From Bactericera cockerelli (lineage: Eukaryota > Arthropoda > Insecta > Hemiptera > Triozidae): a DNA stretch of 64,000 bases. Location of the stretch: the NCBI GenBank assembly GCA_024516035.1, contig CM044964.1:24063956-24127955 (forward strand), read 5' to 3'. The position numbers and the translations under genes are program-made. This document shows, piece by piece, positions 54,609 to 64,000 of this stretch (position 1 is its first letter; the number at the start of each line of letters is the position of its first letter). The notes beneath the pieces were generated by a model. The model was not told the origin of the DNA and did not search any database. It saw only the letters and a list, made by a program, of their open reading frames with translations.

Positions 54609-55900
54609 AAATTATCTCCAAAAGTAATAAAATACATCAAATAAATTTAAATAAAATTTCTTTTAGATTTAATGTTCCCGAAGGGGATTTTGAGATCATA
54701 AAACCACATTTAATCTATTTTAACACACGCTCCATTTTTGTTGATTTATTGACCACGTAAATTTCAAACCAATTTTAACGACTTTCAAGTGCATAATATA
54801 AAATAAAACCTTTTTAAAATTGCTTGAAGATATAAGTTTAATGGAAATTTAGTTTGAATTGAATTTTGTCAGTAATAATAATGGAAAGATTTTTCACCCT
54901 TTACAATTTTGTAATTTTTTGATAATTTCGACACCTAAAATCTAAAGATATACCGACATTACCGACAATGTAGAGCTTAGTAGTTTAGTACAAAATCAAT
55001 TTTCGGGTACTTTTTCGTAATAAAATATGTTTAGATATTTTTTTTCTTTTCAAACATCCTTATTCAAACATCCTGTAGAATAAATTAATTTAAATATGAA
55101 AAATGCATTTTAACATTTTGAAACTGTTTTATTTTTCAGACAATGACATTCCAAAGAAAACTATGTAAAAATAAAAAACTTCAATGCAATAGAAACCAAT
55201 TTATTTTGATGAATTTTTTATTATATTTTTAAGGGGGAAACATACTTATTTATTAAAACTTTAAAAATGAAGAAAAAAAGCGGAATTACCAAAGCAAATT
55301 GAATCCCCCCTTCAGTGTCAACTTGGAAGAAATAAAAACAAAACTTTTTTATTGGGCCTTCTTATGTTTGGAAAATAAACAATTGAATTTATTCTTTTAA
55401 ATTAAAACTGAAAGCCGTCTATGTTTCCTCATACTCTTTCTTGTAAAACTCCGAACTAGACTGAATTTACTTTTCTTTGCTTAAGCTGAACACAAATATT
55501 AGTACAAAGTTATTGCAACAAAATATCATTATCGTGTTTATCTGAACCCTCAAATATTACAACAAATCACCATCGCGTAAATTAATGAATATTTACCTAA
55601 CAGGTTTACAATACAAGTTTAAACTCTTTTACAAAGTAGACCTGTGTTTAAAAGTGTAAAAAATCTAAAAGACCAATACAAAAACTTACCGAAAAATTCG
55701 CGAACTGTTTAAATAATACTTTCTTACTTACTTACTGTTGGGTTTAAACAGGTCGCGGGGACCCAAAACCTCCATGAACCAGCTGCCTCTATTGTAGTCT
55801 GTCCTGTGCAAATGTTTCTCAATTTATTAGACATTCGGGTGGTTGAAGTTAATAACCAACACAAATCTAAAAACAAAATATAAAAGAAAGAAACCGCGTG
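54609..55900. other. AT-rich sequence between the candidate gene end and ETHR
   Basis: No SINEs recognised here, a contrast with the surrounding tract. It may contain the 3' UTR of the candidate upstream gene and the ETHR promoter or 5' non-coding exons; TTACTTACTTACTG at about 55725-55738 is the only local repetition. No core promoter motif is called. Confidence 0.45.
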
Positions 55901-55972
55901 AATAATATTCGTCTTCAACCAGTGCACCTTTTCTCTCGTCCCTCTCAAACGGCCCCGCCCCCAAAAGTTTTC

Positions 55973-56149
55973 ATGGTGTCCACCACTGTACAGACCATCC
56001 TGGACAATTTGACCTCGCTTGACAACTGGACCCTTCCTCTTGCCGTCGAGAATTTGACCTTGAGTTTGGTCAACGCGTCCTTTGTCCCCAAGATCAACGG
56101 CTTTGACGATGGACCCCAGTTCCCCGCCTACATTCGCACTCCGTCCATG
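55973..56149 (+). CDS. ETHR: Ecdysis-triggering hormone receptor, exon 1 (N-terminal ectodomain)
   Basis: Encodes the extracellular N-terminus of a class A peptide GPCR that, in insects, binds ecdysis-triggering hormone on central neurons and triggers the ecdysis motor programme. The ATG at 55973 (TTTCATGG) is the first in-frame ATG; the frame upstream is open only to a GTG at 55898. 59 codons run to a consensus donor, ATG|GTAAGT, in phase 0. Four N-glycosylation sequons are visible: NLT, NWT, NLT and NAS. There is no signal peptide, as usual for such receptors. The last residues, PQFPAYIRTPSM, join TM1 in exon 2 without a gap. The local GC content is well above the flanks, as expected for coding sequence. 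Confidence 0.85.
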
Positions 56150-56289
56150 GTAAGTTATTTTGTAAACTTTACGTATTCAATTTTACGTAATGAACAAATT
56201 TGTATTCTACAAACTTAGCTGAAGGATACACTCAAATAATGGAAAAATTTCGAGGGTTACAGGGACACATTATGAAACAGGACAAATTT

Positions 56290-56372
56290 TGAGCGCGCGA
56301 TTAGCTCAGTGGTTAAGCATTTGCTTGCCATGCGGAAGGTCCGTGGTTCGATCCCCTGTGCCGACAAAAAAT
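56290..56372 (+). repeat. tRNA-derived SINE, type D, head only
   Basis: GCGCGATTAGCTCAGTGGTT, GCATTTGCTTGCCATGCGG and GTGGTTCGATCCCCTGTGCC. It is in ETHR intron 1, same strand as the gene. Confidence 0.76.
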
Positions 56373-56644
56373 TGTTTTCTTAATTTGGTTAAATTTAATT
56401 TCTAATTTCATACAGGCGCCTGTATGGCTGCAATTTTTAAATTTCCTCTCAGAATTCTTCAAAAATATTCTCAAAAATTCAAACTTAGTTTTAAATTTAT
56501 TCATCTCAACCTATTTGGTTTACTTTCGTGTTAACTTAGTGTTTGTTTTTAGGTTTTTAATTTAGATACCTATACACGAAACAACTAAGAAGTACCATTT
56601 CAATGATATCAAGAAGAATGTTGGACGAGGGAGATACCATTCTG

Positions 56645-57350
56645 TATTTTACTTCCGAGAAATTTCTAATATTAGAAATCGGAAGTATTGTGTTCGTTTT
56701 TGTAAAAAAAAATATTTTTTTGCTCCGATTTCAATTTTTTTCATATTTCTGGACGTTTCATAACCTCCTGAGCAAATTTGGTTTTGTGTCCGTCTGTCGG
56801 TCTGTCTGTTAAAACGATTCCTTGTAACGCGCAAATCTCGGAAACTACTCGACCGATTTTTAAGAAATTTTGCACACATCTAGGAGACATTCTGTAGATG
56901 GTCCCATTTTAAATTCATCGAATTTGTAAAAGCGGCTCTGGGTGAAAGAGACCATGCGCCTGACCACTAACTTTTTACTTAAATGCTTATATCTCGTGAA
57001 CGGTACACCCGATTTTGATGAAATTTTGTAAAAATATGCATATTATTGTTTGACATAGGTAATTTATATTTATTTTTTAATTAATTATAATTTGACTCTG
57101 ATATTTAAGAAAATCCGAAATTTTGGACAATAAAGTCAAAAAATAAGAACCACGACTTGCCGATACAGAATTTTTTGTAGAGTCTAGAATGTATAAGAAA
57201 CGGTTTTCTACCATATAAAACAAATTTGAAGAAAATCGGTTGAGCCATTACGTAGATACAAGTAATTTAGTATAAAAACTCAAAATTCGCACGTGTACAC
57301 AATGTGAAACAATCACGAGGAAGTATTGTGTCTATAATTGGCAGTGTTTT
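56645..57350 (+). repeat. Dispersed repeat H, near full length
   Basis: Starts TTTTACTTCCGAGAAATTTC with the TCTAATATTAGA palindrome and ends GAGGAAGTATTGTGTC. Compared with 6812-7360 it has extra sequence at about 56960-57130. It lies inside ETHR intron 1. Confidence 0.75.
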
Positions 57351-57416
57351 TACTCTTTTCCAGAAAGAATTGCAGAATATTGTTCTAAAATAAGTTAAAA
57401 AAAAGGCGGGCAGCAT

Positions 57417-58060
57417 CGAACTCCACCGAAAACTCCACCGAAAGAGGGACGGGGTCAAAGCGTCTAATACGAACTCTACCTTTTTTTATTATACCTACTC
57501 CACCGATTTTGAATCAGGTAAAAAGAAGAAAACATGGATTTTATGATTCAGAGACACACAGTATATATTATATTTAATTCGAACAGTAGGTAAATAGATA
57601 TTTAACAAACCTACCCAACAAACTGAAGTCAGTGACAACAAACAGTTGTCGGTCTAAATGTTGTGTTTCGTTAGCCGGCTAGAATGGTTGGGTGAGGGGC
57701 TTAGGTTAGGTTGAAATTAGCGCAGGGTTAGACCGGGTCGCTGCTGCGCTATTTTCAACCTAACCTAAGCCCCTCACCCAACAAACTGAAGTCAGTGATC
57801 TATCGTGCAATTTCACTTCGTTAACTTTACCTAACCCTATATAACTAAAAAATTCCTTTATAGTTATCATATTTGATAGTAAACTCCAATCTATGCATGA
57901 GAATGAATGAACTGAAGTAAACCAAACCTTATACGGGGTGTAGAAAAATACAAATCGGTGGAGTTCGTATTGGAACTTTTTTTGAAATCGGTGGAGTGCG
58001 ACATGCGAAAATGTTCATTTAGGTGGAGTTCGAGTATGCAAAGTTCAATTAGGTGGAGTT
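57417..58060. repeat. Foldback zone built on GGTGGAGTTCG motifs, with a 39-bp hairpin
   Basis: CGAACTCCACCGAAAACTCC at the left and AATACGAACTCTACC at about 57465 are the reverse of AATCGGTGGAGTTCGTATT at about 57953-57972 and of further GGTGGAGT(T/G)CG copies to 58050. In the middle, 57687-57725 pairs with 57744-57782 at 38 of 39 positions around an 18-base loop. A 22-bp direct repeat (CCCAACAAACTGAAGTCAGT plus GA) lies at 57614-57635 and 57777-57798. Confidence 0.75.
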
Positions 58061-58097
58061 CGTAATCGCCCAAAAAGGCAATTAGAATGCGAAATAA

Positions 58098-58262
58098 ATG
58101 TCTAATAATTTGTTTACAATTGTTCGTAAGGGATACTTTCCGGTGGGCTCTTGTTGACCCAGCACCTTATTGGAAAGTACTGTGTCACCACAAGCGTCTA
58201 CAGTAGCTCCTGTTTCATGGCTAAAAATTAGAAACGGCTGTGAAACACTCATCTTTTTTTAA
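58098..58262 (+). repeat. tRNA-derived SINE, type D, body
   Basis: AATTGTTCGTAAGGGATACT, TTGTTGACCCAGCACCTTAT, CAAGCGTCTACAGTAGCTCC and GGCTGTGAAACACTCATC. The part with GGGATGGGCAGG is deleted relative to 13128-13420. Confidence 0.74.
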
Positions 58263-58588
58263 AAAAGGATAGAAGTTAAGCAAAGCATTAGACGAAGTTT
58301 CAACCAATCACAGTGCACTATAGCCTGAGTTAAGAGATAGTGTCCACTGTCCAGTTGTCTACTTGGATTAAATCTAATCTTGTTTTATAAGTCGGTCCTT
58401 TTTTTCATTATTTTTAATCGAAAGATAGTCCTCTAGGTAGCCATTACTGAGCAGCTTATTAGACCAATTGCGTATACACCCAAATAGCGTCCACTTGGCA
58501 GTCCAATTTATGCTACTCTATGGCTGTCCATGTGGACGAACACTCCAAGTTTGCTTTTATACTACCAGCACTGGTTGAATAAGACATA

Positions 58589-58666
58589 AGGCTTGATTAT
58601 GAAACAATATTAAATAACTATGATTTGTTAATCCAAGCCACTATCACTTAACAGGTGATATAAATG
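58589..58666 (+). repeat. Inverted-repeat arm left of ETHR exon 2
   Basis: 78 bp, the reverse complement of 59690-59767 at close to 90% identity, with a perfect core around TTGTTAATCCAAGCCACTAT. Confidence 0.85.
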
Positions 58667-58870
58667 TCCTGTGATTGGTTGAAATTCCCACTTGATGGCA
58701 TGTTAGCGGAAAAACAAGTACGACTAGATTGATCCTGTTTTAAATTAAATTTTACCTTGTTTCATAATTTTATTTCATATTTTTTCTATGAACTCTTTAC
58801 TGTGAGATAGATATTTGTGCCTTTCTTTAATAAAAGGAACTATTGCCTACCTTTTCAATTATTTCTTCTT

Positions 58871-59125
58871 TTGACATATTCATGTCTTTGCTCTGGCACA
58901 TAACCAAAATTATGTAACGAAATTAAGTAACGAAATTATGTAACGAAATTATGTAACGAAATTATGTGACGAAATTATGTAACGAAATTATGTAACGAAA
59001 TATTAAATTGACATTTTCATGTCTTTGCTCTGGCACATAACCAAAATTATGTAACGAAATTATGTGACGAAATTATGTAACGAAATTATGTGACGAAATT
59101 ATGTAACGAAATTATGTAACGAAAC
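58871..59125. repeat. Two-fold duplication of a block containing a 13-bp minisatellite
   Basis: Each half starts TTGACAT(A/T)TTCATGTCTTTG and CTCTGGCACATAACCAAAAT and then carries six or seven AAATTATGTAACG units (58907-59001 and 59045-59124). The offset is 138 bp. It ends about 140 bases before the ETHR exon 2 acceptor. Confidence 0.92.
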
Positions 59126-59202
59126 TTGAATAGTAAAGATGAAAATGTCCCAATGGTTGCAGACTTGTATGCAAGCGTTTTTTTGACATTTTTCCATTCC
59201 AT

Positions 59203-59266
59203 CTTCCCTAAGATCCTCTGCTCCATCATCCTGTGTATTAACCATTATTTCTTCTTTCTCCCTCAG
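59203..59266 (+). promoter_or_regulatory. Tandem acceptor-like sites before ETHR exon 2
   Basis: TTCCCTAAG|ATCCTCTGCTCC at 59205-59224 is echoed 54 bases downstream by CTCCCTCAG|GTCCTCTGCTCC, the acceptor used in the annotation. Bases 59214-59238 are identical to 59268-59292. The intervening frame is open. Confidence 0.75.
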
Positions 59267-59477
59267 GTCCTCTGCTCCATCATCCTGTGTATCGGGGTCC
59301 TGGGCAACATCATGGTGCCCTGCGTCATCCTCAAGAGCAAAGACATGCGCAACTCCACCAACATCTTCCTCATGAACCTCTCCATCGCGGATCTGATGGT
59401 GCTGCTGGTGTGCACCCCCACCGTGCTGGTTGAGGTCAACTCCAAGCCCGAGACGTGGCAGATGGGCGAGCATATGT
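59267..59477 (+). CDS. ETHR: Ecdysis-triggering hormone receptor, exon 2 (TM1 to start of TM3)
   Basis: Phase 0 after CCCTCAG. The reading frame gives TM1 (VLCSIILCIGVLGNIMVPCV, with the GN of helix 1), the first intracellular loop KSKDMRNSTN, TM2 with the conserved LSIAD Asp (IFLMNLSIADLMVLLVC, then TPTVLVEV) and the extracellular loop NSKPETWQMGEHMC. This matches the highly conserved ETHR pattern MRNSTNIF...NLSIADL...CTPTVLVEVN..PETW. The exon ends at CATATGT|GTGAGT, splitting the Cys codon that forms the TM3 disulphide. Remaining exons (TM3-TM7 and the alternative A/B 3' exons known in insects) are not in the window; I searched by eye for the TM3 sequence up to 64 kb and did not see it. 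Confidence 0.92.
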
Positions 59478-59689
59478 GTGAGTCAAACGCTTTCCTTACG
59501 TCCAAGGCCCGAATTATGAAACATGATTAGATTAGATTGGAAGAGAATGATGTAGAGCTTTCATCGAGTTTTGTTTGATAATTTTAACTTTTTTTGTTGT
59601 TAATGTGCATATAATTGTATATGTTATTGTAAATAAATTTTTTTTTGAATAATAATATTTAACTAATCCTACAGTATCCCTTAAAACGC

Positions 59690-59767
59690 CATTTATATCA
59701 GCTGTTAAGTGATAGTGGCTTGGATTAACAAATCCGAGATATTTAATCCTGTTTCATAGTTTAGCCT
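59690..59767 (-). repeat. Inverted-repeat arm right of ETHR exon 2
   Basis: Pairs with 58589-58666. The exon lies between the arms, about 1 kb apart. Confidence 0.85.
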
Positions 59768-61185
59768 TTAGAACCGAATTATGAGATAATATTAAAACAA
59801 ATACAAGGGCGGGCGGGCCGCCCCTCAAATTGGACATTCTGACTATCACAATGCACGATAGTCCGGCTTGAGAGATGGTCTAGGCTTATTTTTGTTGTAA
59901 TTTTATTTTGTGCCAAATATCTGCATGATTTCCATCAAAAGGAATCAAAACGAAAAGGAATAATAATATTTTTCAAATTCTTATTGAAACACTCGCCATT
60001 GATTTTCTATTTTTTTATACTAATTAATGGTTGGTAAATAAGTCATACGGCACTTAATTATAAACCAACTATTAGAAAGTCAAAGTACCTATTATTTGAA
60101 AGATAAATATTTACTTGTGCGACAACCGTTTTGTCTGCTTTTCGCTATTTTTTTTTTTATTTTTTTTTTTATTTTTTTTTGTGAAAAGTCCACCTAAAGC
60201 AAAATATTCTTCAGAAATTTGTTGAGCAAGTGTAAGACGGTCCATTTCGCCAGCACCACCACCTTTAAAATGTAATATTTTATTTAATGTAATAATATGT
60301 AGTATTTTTTCACATGGGTATTTTGTGTAAGAGCTATGACAAAACAAAAAAAATTTGAGTGGCACAAAAAGTTTAGCGGTATGACTAAACATAAGCATGT
60401 GGGTAGCACATACGTGTGCAATCTAAGAGATTGCTAAAAATAATGAGCTTTTTCAGCACAGTTTACCAGAGAGAAAGAAATTCAATCTCACGTTCAGGGT
60501 GTAATATCTCGAGAACAGCAAACATTGCAAAGACTGGAAATTGAAGAACATAGTCCCTTGGAAAGATCTTTTAACCCTTTCGAAACTCCTGGATGTAATC
60601 TTCAGACCACCATAAAGAGTTAAGAACGTCTGCATACTCCGCCACACAAAGGAACAAAAAAGACAATAATATTTTTACTTTCCTTATCCTATGATAAAGA
60701 AAGTAATGGAAAATTTGTTAGTTTTTCCTTTTATGCGCTTTCACTCTGCTGCAGCAGGTCATTCGCGTTCATATTTTGTTTTTTTGTTTTTTTTTTTTTT
60801 TTTTTTTTTTTAATCATAGTGAACATTTTTAGTTTATTCAGATATTTAATGAGTGAATCGACGCTTCCATTGTCATCTATTAGTGCTGGAAGAACAGGAA
60901 ATGAAGATCTAATATTGAACTATAGGGGACATGATAAGATGTGAGGAACAGTGAGTAGCTCACCACAAGTACAAGAAGACAGGAGTATTTAATTTGTGAG
61001 GTTTTTTTTTACTAAAGGCTACTTTTTATTATATTCAACTAGCCGTTCTTCTCTTTTCTGCCAATTTTAATCGAAATATGATAGTCGATGTTTCAAATTT
61101 CAATCGATCATTTTCTGATTCAGTATGTCTAAAATCCTAAATAATCTCAGGCAACTAAAATACCTTGTCTGACACCAAAAATATT
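59768..61185. other. ETHR intron 2, left part: AT-rich, nothing coding
   Basis: 59840-59890 has CAATGCACGATAGTCCGGCT and resembles 58310-58360 and 54175-54220 (short dispersed repeat). A long poly-T lies at 60785-60812. A 95-codon lysine-rich minus ORF at 60111-60398 reflects the A/T composition. Confidence 0.45.
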
Positions 61186-61189
61186 CCTT

Positions 61190-61480
61190 TTGGATATCAG
61201 GAGTATAATAACCTAACAAACCTGGGTTAGGTCGGAAAAGCCACTCACGTGTTCGGGGACGACAAGAATATTCTGTTAGAAATTTTTGCCTCCAACCAAG
61301 AATTAAACTCTTACAGCCGTATTTATGAACAGAAAACGCCGTCTGAGCATGGTCTGAAGCATGATTCCCTTTAATATTACTGGCCAATACCTTGCTTGAG
61401 ACAGTGCTCAGCCAAAGTTCGCTGTTCATAAATACGGGTGTTAATCTCTAGACTACTGGCAGTAGTCACTACCGTTACAC
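61190..61480 (-). repeat. Type G SINE, reversed, split by a MITE
   Basis: The left part has AACCTGGGTTAGGTCGG and CACTCACGTGTTCGGGGACG. The head resumes after the MITE with AATCTCTAGACTACTGGCAG and CACTACCGTTACACCATGG. Confidence 0.72.
61314..61440. mobile_element. 127-bp MITE with TTA target duplication, inside a SINE
   Basis: CAGCCGTATTTATGAACAG and CTGTTCATAAATACGGGTG are inverted ends with one mismatch. TTA flanks both sides (61311-61313 and 61441-61443). Removing it restores the expected order of the type G head. A 3-bp TTA/TAA duplication is characteristic of PIF/Harbinger elements. Confidence 0.82.
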
Positions 61481-61714
61481 CATGGAGGCTGGCTTTTCTT
61501 AGAATAAAGCTACCTAAAAATTCTTCGTCAAACGTGAATTCTATACTATAAATTTATTATTATCTGCATAAAAGTTTGGTTCTCTGAGATCCAATCATCC
61601 TGGGACAGTTATTTGGCCTATAGAGGGCCTCTTCAAATGGAAGCTGTCCAAAACCCTGAGAAGAACATTAAGGAGTCTTGTAAGTGCAATCAACCAATCG
61701 GAACAAATTAATTA

Positions 61715-61870
61715 TAACAACACTCTTTACTAGAAAGTAACCACGAGGCCAGGTTAATGCTCAAATATTATTATTTGGTCACAAACTCAAATTAATGAGG
61801 AAAAAATTCATTATCTGGGTGGAATTCGAACCAACGGAACCTTGCGCTACCTGGACTACAAGACATTGTT
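61715..61870 (-). repeat. Type A SINE with internal deletion
   Basis: GAAAGTAACCACGAGGCCAG runs into CTCAAATATTATTATTTGG, skipping the CTACCACCTAACC part. The head has ATTCGAACCAACGGAACC. Confidence 0.7.
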
Positions 61871-62099
61871 TTAGGGATTCTTTAAAAAATTTTTTACCTT
61901 ATTTAAATATAATTAGCAAAACCTTCTCCAAGGTTTTTAAAGCTTACTTCTGACCATTCAAACCTGGGTATGCTTGGTAAAATGAATTAAAATTATTTTT
62001 TATTCTAGGCAAAAGCTCTATTACTTTATTTATGTACATGTATCAATATAAAATAAAGCAATACCATGTTAAAAAATAAAGAAAAAGACTCACGCGTTA

Positions 62100-62227
62100 G
62101 CCACTTGACCACCGAATTGATCACACAGAAACTTCCCTGGTTTGTTTTTTGCCTCGTGTGTGGACGGCCTCGATGTTCAATATATCGGAAGAAATTGAGA
62201 CTCTGGTTACTTTATTTTCATTAATGT
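62100..62227. repeat. Dispersed repeat I, copy 2
   Basis: Nearly identical to 5675-5810, including the ACCGAATTGATCA(C/G) and CCTCGTGTGTG parts. Confidence 0.65.
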
Positions 62228-62600
62228 AGGTCAGCTAGGAAATTAAAACGAGCTGACAGCCCCCCTGTACTCACCCCGAGTGAACGGCGAAACCCTCTCC
62301 CCATATTCCATCTCTCGGGACACATTTGCCTTGATCTGTTGATTAGTTTTCTGTACCCAAAGTTCATCCGGCGGGGCGCCTCGATGTCTCCTGTTTCTGA
62401 TGGTCTTCTGAAGACCAAAATTGTAGTATTTTAGTCATCATATCGTCAGCTGGAAGGTAAAACTGACCATCTGCATTTGGACCATCTCCATTTGTCCATT
62501 GAAACCTCCACCAGTCTTTCAGGAAAAAATTGTTTTTCGCTTTTTCCCGCGCATATGTTTGAATACTACCGAACTTTTGATTTTTAGCCAATAGTTATGT
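62221..62600 (-). pseudogene. Possible decayed coding fragment
   Basis: The minus strand reads REKAKNNFFLKDWWRFQWTN and LPADDMMTKILQFWSSEDH (62591-62400). A frame change then gives an ending with APPDELWVQKTNQQIKANVS ... TRGEYRGAVSSF before a stop. The composition (Trp, Asp, Pro) is protein-like and unlike the AT-rich surroundings. I do not recognise the family; it may be the 3' end of a transposon gene. Confidence 0.35.
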
Positions 62601-62969
62601 TAATATCCAACCAAAGTTAAGAAAAATCGGAAAAAATGACCAACTGTCACTTGGTCAGTTTTAACTTCTAGCCGAAGATATATCGCCTCTGACAACACAA
62701 AGAGGCGTAAACCACAAATTTTTTAAATCGGTTTTATTGCTTGGATTGAGTCTACTTGTGCTATATTTTGTTCTCACAAATTGACGTAATCCAATTATAA
62801 TCCAAAAAAAAGATACAACAAAAATTGAAATCAGGCGTATCCCTCATTTTCTCTTTTTCAGACAAATCAAATAGGCGTAAATCGATAGTCACAATTAAAT
62901 AATCAAATTTGGCAACAGAAAAAGCTCGTATGGTCATTTACGGGTATAGGGAAGTCATAATGTTCCTAC

Positions 62970-64000
62970 TAGTCTAGTACCGCAAGCCCAAAAATAGCGA
63001 AATAAATGCAAGTTTTGGTGTAGTTTTGATTTTTTGAACCATAGTGTATTTTGAGCTGCTGAACACGAATCTGAGGTTTGCCAACAAAAATTTTACCGGC
63101 AATTTTTTTTACAGGCAAAAAACAGGCAAAAAATTGGACTATTTTTAGTTTTTCTGAAATATCTCCCAAGTGATTTAATAAACGCCAACACTATTTCCAT
63201 ACAAAGTTGTTTACAACTAAATTCCCTACATTTTATATTCTACAAAAAAAATTGTGCAACCAACCTTTGAGCTTTGAGGGCGCCCTCAAAATGCAGGCAA
63301 AAAATCAAAAGTGGCCACATTTGCGATTTTTTAAAATTTTACTTCAAAATAACGCTCCTGACAATATTTTTGGCAGTTAAAGACGTCATTGATGGCTTAC
63401 AGGCTAAAGTTTCAGACTTTTTCAGCCTTTTAGAAGGACCTTTGCAGCCTTTTGGAGTGATCACAGTCACCTGTGTCTATCTAGAACCCTGGTTTTAAAA
63501 CAAAAAGTTTTGCTGTACTTGTGATTTTTGGTAATGTAGTGTATTTATAGCTGCAAAGTATGAATTTGACGTTTGCCAACAAAAAAATGCCGTCATTTTT
63601 TTAACAGGCGAAAACGGCCTGAATGGAGCTTTTTTCAGTTTTTAACAATATCTCCGAAACTGTGCATTTCAAAGCAACATTGGGTGAATACTAAGTTCAA
63701 CATAACTGAATTTCCTACATATTATGTTCCCAATATTTTTTTGTGCAACCAACCTTTGAGCTTTGAGAGAGTCCTCAAAGCCCAGGTAAAAAATCAGAAA
63801 AGGCAAATTTGGACTTTTTGAAGTTTTACCTCGACATAACCTACTTGGCAGTGTGTATGATATTGTTTAGTTTAGACTCTAAAGGTCTAAACTTTAGAAG
63901 CTAAATTTCGTGACCTTTGCAGATTTTTTGTAATACCTGGATCTAGATCAGGATCACTTGCATCAATCTAGGACTGTGGTGTTTCGCTTTCTAGCTCTGG
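62970..64000 (+). mobile_element. Third family T terminus, continuing past the window
   Basis: Begins TAGTCTAGTACCGCAAGCCC. It follows the reverse complement of 26110-27091 closely to ATCAATCTAG at about 63971. It then jumps to CTGTGGTGTTTCGCTTTCTA, which is the start of the decayed gene at about 25620-25650. About 450 bp present in the 23.3-27.1 kb element are therefore absent here. The element is cut by the window edge. Confidence 0.85.

Larger units (their letters stand above)
56150..59266 (+). other. ETHR intron 1 (3.1 kb)
   Basis: Bounded by GTAAGT and CCCTCAG, phase 0. It contains a type D SINE head (56290-56372), a repeat H copy (56645-57350), a foldback zone with a 39-bp hairpin (57417-58060), a type D SINE body (58098-58262), one arm of an inverted repeat (58589-58666) and a duplicated 13-bp minisatellite block (58871-59125). 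The 3' end carries a second acceptor-like copy at 59211-59238. Confidence 0.8.

Noticed and set aside
55898..55972. N-terminal extension of ETHR starting at 55898
   Set aside because: The frame there begins at GTG, not ATG; 55973 is the first in-frame ATG and has a plausible context.
59099..59505. Minus-strand ORFs over ETHR exon 2
   Set aside because: Shadows of the receptor exon; the plus frame has clear GPCR motifs and splice sites.

Overview
The window is eukaryotic nuclear DNA: AT-rich, gene-poor and crowded with interspersed repeats. An arthropod, most likely an insect, is suggested. The best evidence is a pair of exons whose protein matches the ecdysis-triggering hormone receptor (ETHR), an arthropod GPCR with a very recognisable TM1-TM2 sequence. 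The order cannot be fixed; a hemipteran is possible but this is a weak guess. There are no operons, ribosome sites, CRISPR arrays or intact tRNA/rRNA genes.

Host genes, all on the + strand: (1) a possible unrecognised gene whose splice phases chain across two small exons (157-282 and 28464-28559), with a much weaker terminal exon at 54554-54608; (2) ETHR, with exon 1 at 55973-56149 and exon 2 at 59267-59477. The rest of ETHR lies beyond the right edge. Everything else is intronic or intergenic.

Repeats dominate. 0-14 kb holds tRNA-derived SINEs, a 71-78-bp tandem array (4.6-5.25 kb), a 38-bp minisatellite element (6.2 kb) and a Helitron end (8.2 kb). 14.08-17.0 kb is the most striking object: an uninterrupted 838-codon reverse transcriptase ORF with a C-terminal CCHC/nuclease-like region, enclosed by perfect 80-bp inverted repeats with TA at both outer edges. 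23.3-27.1 kb is a 3.8-kb transposon with roughly 1-kb inverted termini and a broken minus-strand gene; another terminus of the same family starts at 62.97 kb. 27-44 kb is dense in SINEs, including a complete 5S rRNA-derived SINE at 43.84-44.11 kb with a 12-bp target duplication. 45.8-48.7 kb is a 38-39-bp satellite with a higher-order period of about 22 units. 50-53.3 kb has hAT-like and mariner-like MITEs and more SINEs.

The ETHR intron is itself unusual: a hairpin, a foldback region, a duplicated 13-bp minisatellite block, inverted repeats on both sides of exon 2, and a 54-bp-offset in-frame duplicate of the exon 2 acceptor and exon start. No functional cooperation between the genes can be inferred. 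Repeat families are labelled A-I here for convenience only; these are not database names.
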